A model generated the notes under the pieces. The model had not been told where the DNA came from. It did not search any database and worked only from the letters and a program-made list of their open reading frames with translations. The translations under genes and the position numbers were made by a program. Of a DNA stretch of 36,311 nt, positions 11,901 through 34,469 are shown in pieces. The DNA is from Reticulitermes lucifugus (taxonomy: Eukaryota > Arthropoda > Insecta > Blattodea > Rhinotermitidae): assembly GCA_026260175.1 (NCBI GenBank), contig JAKCWW010000657.1:9678-45988 (forward strand), written 5' to 3'. The stretch's first letter is position 1. The number at the start of each line of letters is the position of its first letter.

Positions 11901-13984
11901 AAAATGTTTCATACATGTTTCCTCAAGGAACATACATTTTCAAACACTCATTACACACTCACCCTCCAAACCTTATTTCAGTACTCTCAAAGATGAAATT
12001 ATTGGAAACTCCAACAACTGCATCTTTAACAAAATCTGACAATTAAAACCAAACATTCAGAAAGAAAAGGTTAACTAAACTATTAGAACAGAACACAAAT
12101 ATACCCCAAAACTGAACAAAACTAAAACTCCCTAAGTATATTAATTTTGGCACTAATACTTCTTCTTGACCCTTATAGTTCTTTCTTAATATTAAATACT
12201 TTTAGAGCTCTTGAACTTGCTTCCGATGACTGAAAAATATGCTACTGCTGGCAGTTAGAAAATCCGCATTACAACGTACTCAGAATCTCACAAATAATAC
12301 AAAAAACTGTATTCAGAATCTACAAACCAGAACAAACTATAGGCACTATATTCTTAACAGTAGCCCAGATATCACCAATGGATATTGTCTAAAATTTTTT
12401 ACTTTTTAATGCCACAGCCTGGTTTCAATTAAAAAGGAATATAATGCTCACCAGCAATTTCTAAACTTTGAGCACAGAATGTTTTTAACTTTTAATACTG
12501 AAACAAATATACCTCAAACATAATTAAAAATTTTACAACTGCCATTTTGAATTTCTAAACTTTCCTCTGATTTAAATATCTATTATTTAGGCATTAATAT
12601 ATGTTACCCGCTTATATTTCAGAAGTGAAAAGAATCAGTTCAACTTTTAATGCCACTCAGTGTTGAAAATAATAGGTCATAAACATTTACTTCATTACCA
12701 TTAGTGTCTACTACAAAGGTTACAAATTAGTAGACAGCTTGTAATAGCAAGGGTGTACAAAATATACACACTGGACTGTTGATAAATGGCCAGTGGGAGC
12801 AGGGGTGGGGAGAGTACATAAAACCAATACTATTATTTGTCTCTTGTCTTTTAGCAAAAGCAGATTTGCTAAAGATATAGTGTTACAGTAATATTTTGCA
12901 GCCTGTAATTGACATTGTCTTAGCAATATATTCTGTACCCTTTGCAAGCCACAGTGGCCATTCCAGTGAAGTCTGTGCTTTAAAGCCCAATTAATGGTTC
13001 AGTGATTGACAAAACCACACATATCTATCATTTTACACATTCAATGTTACAAAGAGGTTCAGCATTTGACATCTGTTACAACTTTAACCCAGAAAACACA
13101 TTCACCTTACCAGCTTTTATGTTAGTAGAGTTTATCATCTGGAATCAGGTGACATGTTATTGCAGACTGGATGTATCAGTGTCATCACATACACATTATT
13201 TCCTCCCAACTACAGACTTGGTTAGTAAGAGTACGGTCTTCTGGGGTGTACAACTATTTATCGTCTAACTTGAAGATGTAGGCAGCAGGGTCCACTACAA
13301 TGTTTGTACTAACTGCCAGACTACACAGTAACACATGCCAGAAGGTATTTTTTTACCTGTGAGGGCTTGTATACTCATATGCTTAACTAAACCAGCCGTC
13401 AGTCACCCCCCGCAAGAAAAACTTATCACCACACCCACCCAGAAAAACCAGCATTGTAAACAACCTTTCAGAATGTACCACACTGAGTATGTAAGGTAGG
13501 GTTAGAAAGACAGCTCATTTCAAAGGATGAAAATAACACTGCTATGTGTTTCTACCATTTACTGTCTGTGCTAGTCAGAATGTCAAAATTTGATCATATT
13601 TTCAACCAAATGGCACTCTGTCACAAATGAATGTGAAAAAATAACATGCTTCAGTAATTATATTTTAGCTAGGTCTTACATATGCACTAACTGCAACAAA
13701 ACTTTCAGACTGGGTACATAAGCTGTTAATTTCACTAACTGTGTAGTACTACTTGAGAAGGCTTAATTTAACGAATTGGACAGAAGTCAAGAAATCCATT
13801 TTATACTACCTGAGCTGTACTGGTGCCAGTTACAGTACATATCACTCCTTTATGTTTCCAGCTAGATCACTTTAACCCTTTCCATGCCAAGTTTAAGAAA
13901 ATAAATTACTTCTTTTATTTGTATACTTCCATGATGACTGACAAATTCACTGTTGGAAAGTAAGAGATATTTTAAGTAATACTA
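8917..13984. other. long intergenic stretch, nothing recognised
   Basis: About 5 kb of AT-rich sequence. All open frames are short, lack domains and are interrupted. A single TTAACCCTTT-like end occurs near 13873 without a visible partner. Confidence 0.5.
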
Positions 13985-14226
13985 CTAACCCTCTGAAGCT
14001 TAGTGGTTAGCATATGCACCACTAGGTTTAACTCAACGAACTCTGAATTTTGCCCATACAGTGCATATACACGTGCTGTGTCATTCTTACAATAGTCATA
14101 AACAGCAAGTGTTTCCCCAAAAGCATTTACCTGGTGGCTCATAACAAAAGCACACTGTGTTCTCTGTGAGGTATGGACTGAAAGCTTATATACAATTTAT
14201 ATTAATTTTGGTCTTACAAGGGCTAA
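13985..14226. mobile_element. TTAA-type MITE, family B copy 2 (about 242 bp)
   Basis: It starts CTAACCCTCTGAAG and ends ACAAGGGCTAA, imperfect inverted termini of the same type as 5488-5715. The interior (TAGTGGTTAGCA, CACCACTAGGTTTAA, GAATTTTGCCCATA, AAAGCACACTGTG) is collinear with that copy. The outer bases have drifted from TTAA to CTAA, as expected in an old copy. Confidence 0.65.
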
Positions 14227-14749
14227 ATAAAAGATACAGCTAAAGAAGTGACAATCAAAAAATGTAACTGAAGGCTTCAAAAACATACATGCAACTCCTA
14301 AAGTTTGAGTGTGCGTAGAGCAGTGGGCTGCAGTTAGTAAACAGTATTACCATCAACTCACTCCTTCTGTAAGGGATACAACACACAATTTGTCTCCGAA
14401 ACTAAACTAAGGCCACAGTAGGAAGTCCCATGCATGGTGGGGATGAGGGCAATGGATGATTTCACCTGTCTACCTACTGGAGCATTCCACTACACCCCAA
14501 AAAACTTGTCACTTGCAAAGGTTATCACTAACAACATCTGTGTGAACAGAATGGCTAAATGGGAGAATAAAGGGAAGTATGCCGAAAGGTCAAACCCAAC
14601 AGCTGGAGGGACATGTGGAGGTGGTCACAATATTGTGTGGTTAAATCAAATATGTAGCCATTTCAATTACTGTTGTTAAGTATCACAAAGCCATTCACAC
14701 TCATATATTCAGCGCACACAGTAATCAGATGACAACAGATAACAGAACA
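14227..14749. other. intergenic, nothing recognised
   Basis: No supported feature. An 81-codon frame at 14434 has no recognisable domain. Confidence 0.45.
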
Positions 14750-15026
14750 GGAAAGGAATATCCTACATATAATAAAAAGAAGGAAGGCTAACTGGACTGG
14801 TCACATCTTGTGTAGGAACTGCCTTCTAGACCAGACTACTGAAGAAAACACAGAATGAACGATAGAAGTGACGGGAAGATGAGGATGAAGATGTAAGCAG
14901 CTACTGGATGACCTTAATGAAACGAGATGATCCTGGAATTTGAAAGAAGAAGCACTAGATCACACTCTGTGGAGAACCCACTTTGGAAGAGGCTATGGAC
15001 CTGTTGTAGGACAGACTACAGAATGA
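14750..15026 (+). pseudogene. degenerate LINE C-terminus
   Basis: Translated with frameshifts and stops tolerated, this contains KRRKANWTGHILCRNCLL, KQLLDDLNETR and LKEEALDHTLWRTHFGRGYG, ending PVVGQTTE and a stop. This resembles the far C-terminal segment of insect non-LTR retrotransposon reverse transcriptase proteins. At least two in-frame stops and a frameshift show it is dead. It sits directly before a G/CA-rich simple repeat that may mark its 3' end. Confidence 0.75.
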
Positions 15027-15049
15027 ATGAGATAACAGAACACGCATAA

Positions 15050-15104
15050 GGGGGGGGGGCGCACGCACGCACACACACACACAACACAACACAACACAAC
15101 ACAA
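15050..15104. repeat. G run and CA/CAACA microsatellite
   Basis: Ten G residues are followed by GCAC repeats, then a CA run, then several ACAAC units. Confidence 0.95.
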
Positions 15105-16359
15105 ATTTAACATAAACAGGGTGGGAATACACCTTACTGAACACACACAAATATTTCACGAAATAAAACAACTTGATAAGATTAAATTATAGGACAGGAA
15201 CACACATTTGAAAACAGTGCGACTAAAAGACGGAACTATAATATAAGTCCACATAATAAGATTTGCCAGATGGGGTGGCAAAAAGAAAGAATAATTATTT
15301 CCTTATTTGTAACAAGTGATGCTAACAAATGTACTTGTACAAGACTTCGCGATTTCACACTACTCTGTTGACACTCATGTTTGTACTGTGTTTAAGATAA
15401 CCCGATATGACAAAATTAGCACTCTGCAGTTGTCCATCACATTGCCCTAAATATGGAGACATTAATTTCTCCGAATGTTGACACACCTGTCCCAACCCAA
15501 GTGTCGTGAGCCAAAAATGGGAACACCAATGTAATATCCAATCCTGTCAGTGGGCTTTATTCTAGGAGGAACCTTCAACATTTTCTTCAGATACTTTAGC
15601 CGATGTCTTTAGTCTGACAGTAGATTACTGATTCTATCACTTGGGGCTACTCTGAAATAACCAACAACTTGAAAGCCCAATGAGAAAAATGCTTAAAAAA
15701 CACACATATCTTAAAGGTAAATAAAAAAAACATAAATAGAACATCAACAACTGAAATTTGGCACGAAACAGTTTCACAATCATTCCTCTTGTATTACTTC
15801 CCATCTGGGAATTGAATCATGGCTTACTGTTAGCATAACAGAATTTCACACAGCAAAAACTTACGCGAATTCTGTACTATGCAATGCTACTCTATGCTAT
15901 ACTGTGCTACATGATGCTATTTCTAGATTTCTTCTCATAACCAATGATTTTTCAGAATTTATAGACAAATTCTGGTGCACAAATATTTTCAGCTGTAACA
16001 AGGAAGGAAAGCATATAACCCACCTTAAAACTTCACTCAAATGTACATTAGGGCAAATAATTTAATCACAAAGTGGTAAATAGGCCACAACACTTTCCAG
16101 TACCCATGCCAAATATCTATGTATATTCCTCACAAAACTTCATTTTCTTGCAGCAATTTATGCCATGGCAATTCACCAAACTAGCTTATGAACTTGGTTC
16201 AACTGCTGCTCCATGTTCTTTTGTTCTGGAAGTTTAAACTATTTTTTCAATAAAGATAGCTAAGCTCAGTTTTTACTTTCTACATTCTGAAGACCTCATT
16301 GCATTACACAGCTATTTAACTGAGAAAGTATCACTTGTCTTCGTAAGTTATTCTTAAAA

Positions 16360-16378
16360 CCACACACACACACACACA
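16360..16378. repeat. (CA)n microsatellite
   Basis: An uninterrupted CA dinucleotide run of about nine units. Confidence 0.95.
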
Positions 16379-17485
16379 GATTATATTAAAAGATTTGACC
16401 AAGTACTTAGGCTAAACTGATTAAATAACAATATAAAAACAGTATCTTAAATGCACTGACTCATGGGAATGTGGCATGTACCTGGAAACAAGGTACTGAA
16501 CACAACACAATTTCACAACCAAAAAATCAAATACTCTTTGCTTCATGAGCATGAAATCACTAAATGGCTAAATTAGTCATGCAATGTGATTATTGACTGT
16601 AATAGGCATGAATATTGTAATGTACAGTAACAAATTTGGCGGCAAATGTGTTGAAGTTAAACTCTTCACACGAAAATTTAAATCACTGATAATGGCCACA
16701 ACTGTAAATACTTAAAATTGTATCATTCGCAATATGTTACAATTCTCCTCTTCAGAACATAAAGTGTCAGTAAACATTAAAATAAGTTGCTGGAGAGGAC
16801 AAAAAAGAACACACCGTGCATTTCACTCATATGCTGATGGCATTATTAAGAAGAAAAAATGGTGGTTACAAAATTTTGCTATCAAACTCATCTAACATTT
16901 TCCCATGTCAAAATATTCTGTAGACATTTTATTTTGTTCATATGGTAACTTTTGAATTTAGCTGGCCAGATGCTGCATACAGCTGAAGGATTCTTTTGGT
17001 GGCAGGACATGTTTACTTTTCAATAACACCAAAAATCAAGAGAATAAGAGGATTTCTTGCAAAGTAATACATTTTGTCTGCAGCATGGAAAATGTTACAG
17101 CAGAACTCAATGACAATGCTAACAAATATGTTATTGTCGTTTCGCAGAGGAAGTGCAATGCTTGAAAGAACACTAGATTATTTTATTCTATCTGTAATTT
17201 CTTGCTCTAATATGTGTGGTTTTATTTCACCTCTGAATAAAACTGCCTGTCTCATGCAATAATATCACACAGTTTGTTCAGAGTTAAAAGGACAAATAGA
17301 AATATGTGAACAGCCAAAATTATTCAATACTAAAATTTTTAGAGTACAGGCAACACGTTCTTAAAGTCATGAATCAAATATTAGATGTTATTTTTCTTTT
17401 ATATTAATGGGATCATAATCCCTTACCTAGGGTGATGCTATAAAATCTCAGTAACTGACAGCACTGTTAAATATATGATGTACAT

Positions 17486-17510
17486 GCACGCACACACACG
17501 CGCACACACA
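17486..17510. repeat. CA/CG microsatellite
   Basis: CA dinucleotide repeat with CG interruptions. Confidence 0.9.
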
Positions 17511-18047
17511 AATGCTTAGCTCTCATTCTCTGGCAAGCAACCCCATGAAGAGAGGAAATAAGGTTCCCAGTGTAGGAGGCCTAAATAAGTTTTGTCTCAA
17601 GAACCATGCCCACAAAAAGACAGTTAAACTCAGCTCATGGATGAATGTACACACACAAAACAAACTTGACATAACATTTTCACTCCAAGAACCTCAGGTG
17701 GTGGCAGCAACGGCCAGTCCAGTCATTTTAACACTACCTAAGCATTTCTATGCATGTCCAAACAACCCCAACAGGTAGCAACATGTATCATCTAGTGATA
17801 TTACAAAAACTATGTGACAAAAACATTTTGTCTTGTCACACCATGTTATTATCCAACATAGGTCCAATATGGCCGTGTGGACAAAACATTGGTAAACAAC
17901 CATGCCAGACACAGACAAATGTGCCAATATGCTTCAACATTTCCAGCATTAATGATTAATTTAACCTTGACATTCATAATTAAAATCAACAATTTAAAAA
18001 ATTAACATCTCTGACTTCTCACTGATAACTATTCTTGCTCTTTTATG

Positions 18048-18070
18048 TATTATTATTATTATTATTATAT
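18048..18070. repeat. (ATT)n microsatellite
   Basis: A run of TAT/ATT trinucleotides. A longer run of the same unit is at 33560-33600. Confidence 0.95.
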
Positions 18071-18670
18071 TATTTCCCATATTGTCACTTTTTCCTCATT
18101 TTTCTGTACTTCGCAAGTCAGATCATATGTTTTCAAAGCTTATAGTTGTGTTAGTTTAAACAACAAGTGGATTTAAAAAGTTCACAATATTTGGGAGGGA
18201 ATCATTTGGAGAAGGGACGGGGTGTGGGAACTTTTAGACCAGATGATGGTGGTGAGGGTACGAGCCAATAAAAAAAGGTTAAAATCTACTGCCAGAAAGT
18301 GCTCATTCCTTCTCAAAATGTTTTTACATAAAAGTACGCAAGCTGGATACATAGTCAAGAAACAAAGAGGCTCATATGAGAAAAAGTGGCACTACAGAGA
18401 AGAATGACATATTCTGCCCACATTCATTGTGAACTTCCTCAGAAAAATCAATGTACTACAACACCCTCATCATGGCATCCAATTTACGGATGAATCAGGT
18501 TTTAAGTTCACAATTAATTACACATACAGATATCTCATCAGATTATTGATTTTAAACAAGTTCATTAATCATTCAAAAATATGCTATGATGAGAATTATA
18601 GAAAGAGGTACATAACCAAAAGTCATTTGAATTTAAATGTTTAGCTTTTCATGGCAGCAAGTGTTCAGGC
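18071..18670. other. intergenic, nothing recognised
   Basis: No supported feature. Confidence 0.5.
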
Positions 18671-18807
18671 TGTGGTCTTCTAAGTCCTAACACTGTGCAG
18701 ATAGATACCGACGTTTCAGAGGATCATGCTGCCTCCATTTGCAAGGTCAAGGGTGACATCAGCATCCTCCTACCTCACTACACAGTGCCACAACCCTGAA
18801 GACCACA
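18671..18807. mobile_element. foldback element
   Basis: The left arm (TGTGGTCTTC... ending CACTGTG) and the right arm 18781-18807 are imperfect inverted repeats, with 20 of 27 positions matching and both ends of the arm perfect. The interior carries TACCGACGTTTCAGAGG, the same core found at 5149-5253 (reverse), 34760-34870 and 35918-36010. Confidence 0.6.
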
Positions 18808-21561
18808 ATCTGTATGTTCCAAACTACTGACTGGGATTGTGTATTTTTAAATTAACGGAAAATATATGCACAACTTACAGTTAATTCACTGGCTTGTATC
18901 TCTGAAATGTAAATATTTTTCCCTTTGACATGAGTTGAACACTTTCATTAAATCACATGGACTCAAGTTAATGACATAACACATGAGAGAAGAGACATGA
19001 ACTGTCAGATATGTGTGATTGTCACCAAACCAAATTGAAGTATTATAGTGCACAAGACGTTTATGGGCTCAGTTATGCTCCCTTAATATTGGTGGTGCCC
19101 CTCTGGCAACCACAACTCAGCAACACATACCCTCTCTCCATTCAAGAATCTCTCATCTTACAAACAAAACACATATTATTCCATCTTGTACTTACTCTAT
19201 AATGAAACAAACCTGCATTGCCACAGGTGTGACAATTACTTCCATGGTAGTGTAAAAACCAAGTTACTGGCTTCTTCTTAACTTAAACAAAATGAGCATT
19301 GTAATTAAACGTATGATAAATGTCCCAAATCAGCAAAACCCACACTCTACACATAATGTCCTGTGAAGTGAAAACTGACAGACCAAGTTCTAAGATGAAC
19401 TACAGACTAGCCATTATATAGACTGTAAGAATTTAGATACAATATCTGTGCCTGCTAATAAATCATCACAAAAGAGGCCTCATTGGTACACACAGTAGCA
19501 ATTACCTCATTGTACTAAATTTGATATTTTGCATTACATATCGAAACTGCAAACAACCATCTTACTGAACATAAAGTAATTCTGAATGCACAAAGGTGCT
19601 GTGCCAGACACCAAAATAGTGACTAACTTATAAATGGCTTACTGTTCTTCAGTTATAATTCAAATTCCATAGATTTAAACATAGTGGTAACTCATTTTGC
19701 CTGGGATCCTTATTATGCCTTAGTTTTAATTCAAAAACATAACCAAACACTGTATCAAAGACAACTGGCAGTCTACATCAAAATGTTCCTCCTTCTACCC
19801 TCAAAGGAATTAGTAATACACCTGGTTCCCCTGCAGAAGTGTTGCTGTGTAATTAAGAATGGCAATCTGATACAGAGCTAATATCCACTATCCCTTAACA
19901 ATATCAGAACTCTACCTACGCACACGTTCCTCCAACACACGTTCTACACCAATGTGATGACATTATTCTGATTGTAACATAATTCATATTTAAAGAACTG
20001 ATTTATATGAATGTAATGTTACAAAGCAAACACGTAACTTGCAACGTTCCAACTGTTTTGTTACATCAAGCCAGCCAGAATTTAAACAGAACTGCCAGAT
20101 GCACCTAAGAAATTCTTTGCAGCACTAATTTTGTCAAGTCTCACATCAGACACAGCTGAATGAATAACAAGTGCATGACTTAATGCAGTTATATATGAAA
20201 ACTTCATGCATACCACAAATTCTCTGTCACTTGAACTAAATTACTTTGGTAACAGAATTATTAAACTTTCACACAAAGTATAATCCAGATTCAGTTTATC
20301 ATCTTGACACGTTTTAATGCTTCAACTAAGTAAAATCAGCAGAAGTGGATATACGTTATGCTGTAGAAACAAAATCTCACTTCAGTTTTCATTTCTAGAA
20401 TAACTTGATATTTCTGATGTCTGTACTACATGCCTGTAAATCAAACTGTGCCCATGTGTCAAGTCTGTTAGGCAGTGACAGTGAGTTTTATGAGTTATAA
20501 TAATGCAAATGATGACTGGATGTAGCAAAACCCCTTAAAATACACAATTCTAAGATAGATAAAACAGACTACTAACATCCACCACCTCAGTTACGTAAAA
20601 CCCAAAGAAGTCCAAGTATACTCATTATAATGGAATTAACTGAAACACAAACACACACAAAATTTACACATCTTCAAATATGATGCCAGAACATGGCTGC
20701 AAAAACTCCCTCACATTTCTTTATGTTCTTAACCTATATTACAAACAGTGTGGTGTCAGTTTTAATGCTGCTCTTAGGAAAACTGAAAAATTATTTGGCG
20801 AAAATCATTTAAGTGAACATAAAAATATTTAGATACAAACATGTTCATAAAACAAAAAATTTCACTTCATTTGTTATGATGCCAAATTTCTATGGAGAAT
20901 AAACCTTGTAATTAGCTTATATAATCTTTGGTTTGTTTTTGAGAAAAATAAAATAAAACAAAGACTAATCCCATGGCTTATGGTGGCTAAAATAAGATTC
21001 ATGAAAAGGAAGAAGGTGTGGCAACTCGTCTGACATATTTTACTGCCGTGCTACTGAAGATAAGAGTAAAGAACACATTATACTACAAAAAAATATCAAC
21101 TTGTAACCAGAAGTCAACATTAATTACATCCAGATAAACATTCTGGGTCATATCATTCAATTTAAAATGGCATGTACTTATCTTTCAAATTCCAAATGGG
21201 ATTACATCATATCAGAGTCATGTGACCACACACACCATACTCAAATTCTCAGGAACTTGGATTTACAGCTAACCATGTGCTAGAACTGTACTTACCCTGA
21301 ACATAACCAGCTATCTCATCCTATGTCACCATTGTCTGTAGAGGTATATGGCACAGGATATATATGCAAGTATGACAAGAGATAATGATGAAGAGAGGGG
21401 CATGTGTATGTGTTGCTTAAGAAACTGCTGTGAACATGGCTGTCCGTTAAATTCACAATGGCAACCAACAATCTGCTGGTCTGCAGCAATCGCTCGATAA
21501 CCAAGCTAGCATGCACCACTTGCTCACTTGGCTGTAAAGCTTTGGCGATCAGATGACAAGC
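18808..21561. other. intergenic, nothing recognised
   Basis: About 2.7 kb of AT-rich sequence downstream of smg-1, with no gene or repeat family recognised. Confidence 0.5.
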
Positions 21562-21568
21562 TTTACAT

Positions 21569-21578
21569 TTTATTTATT
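21569..21578 (-). promoter_or_regulatory. candidate smg-1 polyadenylation signals
   Basis: Two overlapping TTTATT strings (AATAAA on the minus strand) lie about 185-190 bases after the smg-1 stop codon. This is a plausible end for its transcript and gives a short 3' UTR. Confidence 0.55.
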
Positions 21579-21596
21579 TCCTTTCTAGTTGGACAC

Positions 21597-21619
21597 CCGC
21601 ACGTTATGTACACGTGCGG
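21597..21619 (-). other. hairpin in smg-1 3' UTR
   Basis: CCGCACGT and ACGTGCGG form a perfect 8-bp inverted repeat with a 7-base loop. It is GC-rich in an AT-rich setting and lies between the smg-1 stop and the candidate poly(A) signals, so it would be in the mRNA. A function is not shown. Confidence 0.5.
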
Positions 21620-21761
21620 AGAGAGATGGATGTATGCATCTGATCTCCCACTCGCTCTGCCCCCCATGCTGGGGACATCGACGATGTGTTACGATGAACG
21701 ACAGGACTTTTTTTGCCCAGAACGCAAACCAAACGCTTGATCCCTATTTTGCCGAGTCTCT

Positions 21762-31464
<9,703 letters not shown>

Positions 31465-31633
31465 CTGGAGGGAAATATAACATACACATTTTGAAGAAAC
31501 ATTAATTTGGCTGTTTCAAGTGATTAATGCAATTGAACATAAAAGGCAAAAAAAAAGGTAAAGTTGTAGCAGATGTACAGACTCACTCATTCTTAACCTC
31601 AGCACTACATGGTGGTGACAGAACACAGAAAAC
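31465..31633 (-). other. upstream smg-1 intron, SINE-like scrap
   Basis: CATTCTTAACCTCAGCACTA followed by GGTGGTGACAG resembles the end of the SINE at 21955-22205 (ACTCTTAACCTCACACTAGA). Only a scrap is left. Confidence 0.4.
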
Positions 31634-31988
31634 TTAACCTTTTAACTACCTGCATCTGCATATGCAAACACATGTAGGAAAACATCCCTAGAAATTCATT
31701 TCATATATTTAGGCAACAAGAAAATTTACTACATTTTAAAAACATGTTGCATAATCTCTGTTCTATTTTCCACAAAATGCCGTTTATTTCATAATTTTAT
31801 TTTTTTCTATTCAAATAATATTCACACTTTTCACAACCCATTTGCTAAAATTCACACACCCATCCCAGCAGGATTATGGTTAAGATCACAGATGTGCCTA
31901 ACACAAAATACAGTTTATAGTGGAAGTTAAATTAATTGGTTTGATGACATCACAATATGGTGAGTATCAATGGCCCAGAAAAGGGTTA
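31634..31988. mobile_element. dispersed repeat, family C copy 2
   Basis: It starts TTAACCTTTTAACTACC, and the copy in common with 24655-24900 runs to about 31860. A possible right end AAAAGGGTTA lies at 31979-31988, which would make a TTAA-type element of about 355 bp with a decayed outer edge. Confidence 0.6.
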
Positions 31989-32057
31989 CAAACTGCTTAA
32001 TAAAACCAGGAATTAAAAAATTACATCAAAATTTATAAACATACTTTAACATACAAC

Positions 32058-32212
32058 ACCTCACTGAGACAAATTTATTTTGATTTAAAAAGCTGCTGAA
32101 CTCAGACAACACCAGACTGGCATGTAACTCTAAACTGCGTCAGTTCCCTTAACATAACAACCACAACACCCAATTTCATTATTTCCTTTTCATTTTAATG
32201 TGTTCTGCTTGG
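32058..32212. repeat. dispersed repeat, family D copy 2
   Basis: Counterpart of 30298-30450. It runs directly into the LINE remnant that follows, so it could belong to that element or be an insertion beside it. Confidence 0.65.
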
Positions 32213-32213
32213 T

Positions 32214-32613
32214 CATGAAACTTGGTTCCTCATCCTGAGGGAAGAACGCAGACTGGTGGTGTTTCAGGACAGGGTGCTAAGAAGATATTGGGGCCTAACA
32301 GAAAGAAATAGAATGGAAAAAATCACATTATGAGGAATTCTATAATTTATACTCTCCAAGAACTGTTAGGGCTATTATCAAATCAAGGAAGAAGGGATGG
32401 GTGGGATATATAACACAAATTAGATAAATAAGACCTGCAGTAAAACCAAGGTACGATACTACATGGGACTTCCAGACAAAAGTATAAAAGAATAATATTG
32501 ACAAACATTTCACAGAAATGAGGCATAAAGGGATGGACTTAACAGAATTAGCTCAGGGCATGATCAAACAATGGGATTTTGTGAACATGGTTATAAACCT
32601 TCAGCTTCTGTAA
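32214..32613 (+). pseudogene. degenerate LINE C-terminus with its stop
   Basis: With frameshifts, the plus strand reads HETWFLILREERRLVVFQ and DRVLRRYWGLTER. It then shifts to HYEEFYNLYSPRTVRAIIKS and KKGWVGYI, and ends GMDLTELAQGMIKQWDFVN, MVINLQLL and a stop. The order resembles the C-terminal end of endonuclease/reverse-transcriptase proteins of insect non-LTR retrotransposons (compare from memory LREE..L.VFENRVLRR, RMRWAGHV, and a final LAQDR.QWRALV). It is inactive because of several stops and frameshifts. Confidence 0.8.
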
Positions 32614-33230
32614 ACGGAGACAATTTTATAAACGCGTGAATAACTAAACACTATTCATACAAGCCTGTACAGTAACTTAGTGTCTGATTTGCTCATGCTG
32701 CTCAAAAAACAATATGGTAAGAGACTGGAACTTTGTGCTGTCTTACTTGTGCCAAAATGATAATGCAGGAAGTGACATGCTGATAAAAATTTACAAACAA
32801 GTAAACGTAACCTTAAGAACCAAGGTCACTGACAATATCAAACTAATAGTACCCACTCTGACAAGCTCCCGTTTGAAGTACAATATGAGGCAGAAAGAAA
32901 ACAACATTGAACGAGAATTTAAAATCACGTATTAACCAAGGACTTAAATAGCCACTTCACACACGTGATATAGCAGATCACGCAATAAACTGGGTCACTG
33001 TGGAACTGTACAATTTACCACACATGATCATGGCTCACACGACAAACAGAAAGCAAACAGTTTTCCACTTTGGTACTTCAGGTATCTAATTCACTTACAG
33101 TTTATTTAACATCAGATGCAGCCAGAGCAATTTTACTATATGACAAGGCAGCTGTATATGTATCTTAGGTGCACAATGAAACTGCAAATCATTATCATTG
33201 AATTCATCAGCATCATCAAATTCATCAGCA
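32614..33230. other. upstream smg-1 intron, nothing recognised
   Basis: No supported feature on either strand. Confidence 0.5.
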
Positions 33231-33390
33231 TTAACCCTTCAATGATGCTGGGGTTTAAATTCTCGGACAGTGGAATTTTAAATCTGTAGTACCCTTAAAT
33301 GCATTCACAACTGTACAGAGCACCAAGGCCAGCAGCATGAGAAGAATTAGAGGTCCATACAATGTACTGGGGCCAGCATTGAAGAGTTAA
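33231..33390. mobile_element. TTAA-bounded MITE (160 bp)
   Basis: The left end TTAACCCTTCAATGATGCTG and the right end CCAGCATTGAAGAGTTAA are inverted repeats with few mismatches, with TTAA at both outer edges. No coding capacity. Confidence 0.8.
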
Positions 33391-33557
33391 ATACACTTCA
33401 ATGAACGAGGCCACATGACAGGTCTAGGCAAAATGTGAAGACATCAGATATACTGACATGACTCAAGATAGTGTCCGTGTTGATAAACCTTTGGCTTCAA
33501 CAAAGGTAATGTCTTTCTTGACCAGCAAAATGACTAGAATTTTCCGTACTAAGCAGA

Positions 33558-33559
<2 letters not shown>

Positions 33560-33588
<29 letters not shown>

Positions 33589-33600
33589 GTTATTGTTATT
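33560..33600. repeat. (ATT)n microsatellite
   Basis: About 13 trinucleotide units with GTT interruptions at the right end. On the minus strand it gives a meaningless poly-Asn reading frame. Confidence 0.97.
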
Positions 33601-34244
33601 CATTCTCCTCCACAAATGGCTTGACTGAAGAACGTACCAACAGCCAACATAAATATTTACAATTGACATATGCATGAGAGCTGTCCAAATTAAATCTGTT
33701 CATGGTTCTGATAGTGAATGTGGCTGGTCACAGGTGATCACGTGTCCATGTGCGTGACACACTGGCAGCTGACCAAGAGCCATGCAAAGGGCATGTTAAA
33801 GCAAATGTAAAACAGCACAATATGGTTAAACGCTGCAATTCCCAATGCAGAGCCTATCGAAACAGAATCAATGAATTATCATTCATTACATTCATAACAT
33901 CAATACAGATGTTAGAGAAAGTTACTACAAGGTCGAGAGGTGGGCAAAACCAATTCAACATCAAGTTCCATTACAAGGGTTCTGGTATTACCAGTACTGA
34001 ATTTTCAGATTCTGCCAACCAGCTTTACTATAATGCTGAACATCCACACGCAAACGTACAGAGAGACAAACAACTTCGGAGAAAAGAAAGAGATAATAAT
34101 ACACTGTTTACTCATAGATTATACCGCTGACAAGTTTATCAAGAGGAAACAAATCACATAGCACNNGGGGGCAGTAAATTACTCATAAAAAATATTTCAT
34201 ATAAAACATGTATATATTGATGAGAATTATCGTCACAGTGTCAC
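33601..34244. other. nothing recognised; unresolved bases
   Basis: A plus-strand frame of 126 codons (33750-34130) has no recognisable domain. Two N bases at 34165-34166 beside a run of Gs mark an unresolved spot in the assembly. Confidence 0.5.
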
Positions 34245-34420
34245 AGTTATGTCAATATTTGATGGCTTCGACTGCTTCACCTTCAAGATGAAAGCACTAT
34301 GATCCTTTCACACGTCAGTATTTACCGGTCCACACAGCTTAACATCCCAGAACACGTACATGTCCATGTCAATATCTGTGCAATCGGCCATGTTCGTGAA
34401 ATCTGATTCATTTAAACTGC
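34245..34420 (+). repeat. decayed dispersed repeat (TE debris)
   Basis: ATGGCTTCGACTGCTTCACC, CAGTATTTACCGGTCCACAC and AACATCCCAGAACACG follow the order of a repeat I recognise from termite and cockroach genomes. It resembles 1925-2175. Family name uncertain. Confidence 0.45.
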
Positions 34421-34469
34421 ACATAAAGTAGGTCTGTGGCAAGAAATGTAACTACAACGCCACTAAGAC

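Larger units (their letters stand above)
15105..18047. other. intergenic, simple repeats only
   Basis: AT-rich with no recognised gene. It contains CA dinucleotide runs at 16360-16378 and 17486-17510. Confidence 0.5.

Noticed and set aside
14955..15146. Cys/Val-rich minus-strand frame
   Set aside because: It is the translation of a CA-type microsatellite and the antisense of a dead LINE tail.
33463..33675. open frame with a long Asn run
   Set aside because: The Asn run is only the translation of the ATT microsatellite.
33750..34130. 126-codon plus-strand open frame
   Set aside because: No domain, no splice context and no similarity that I can recognise.
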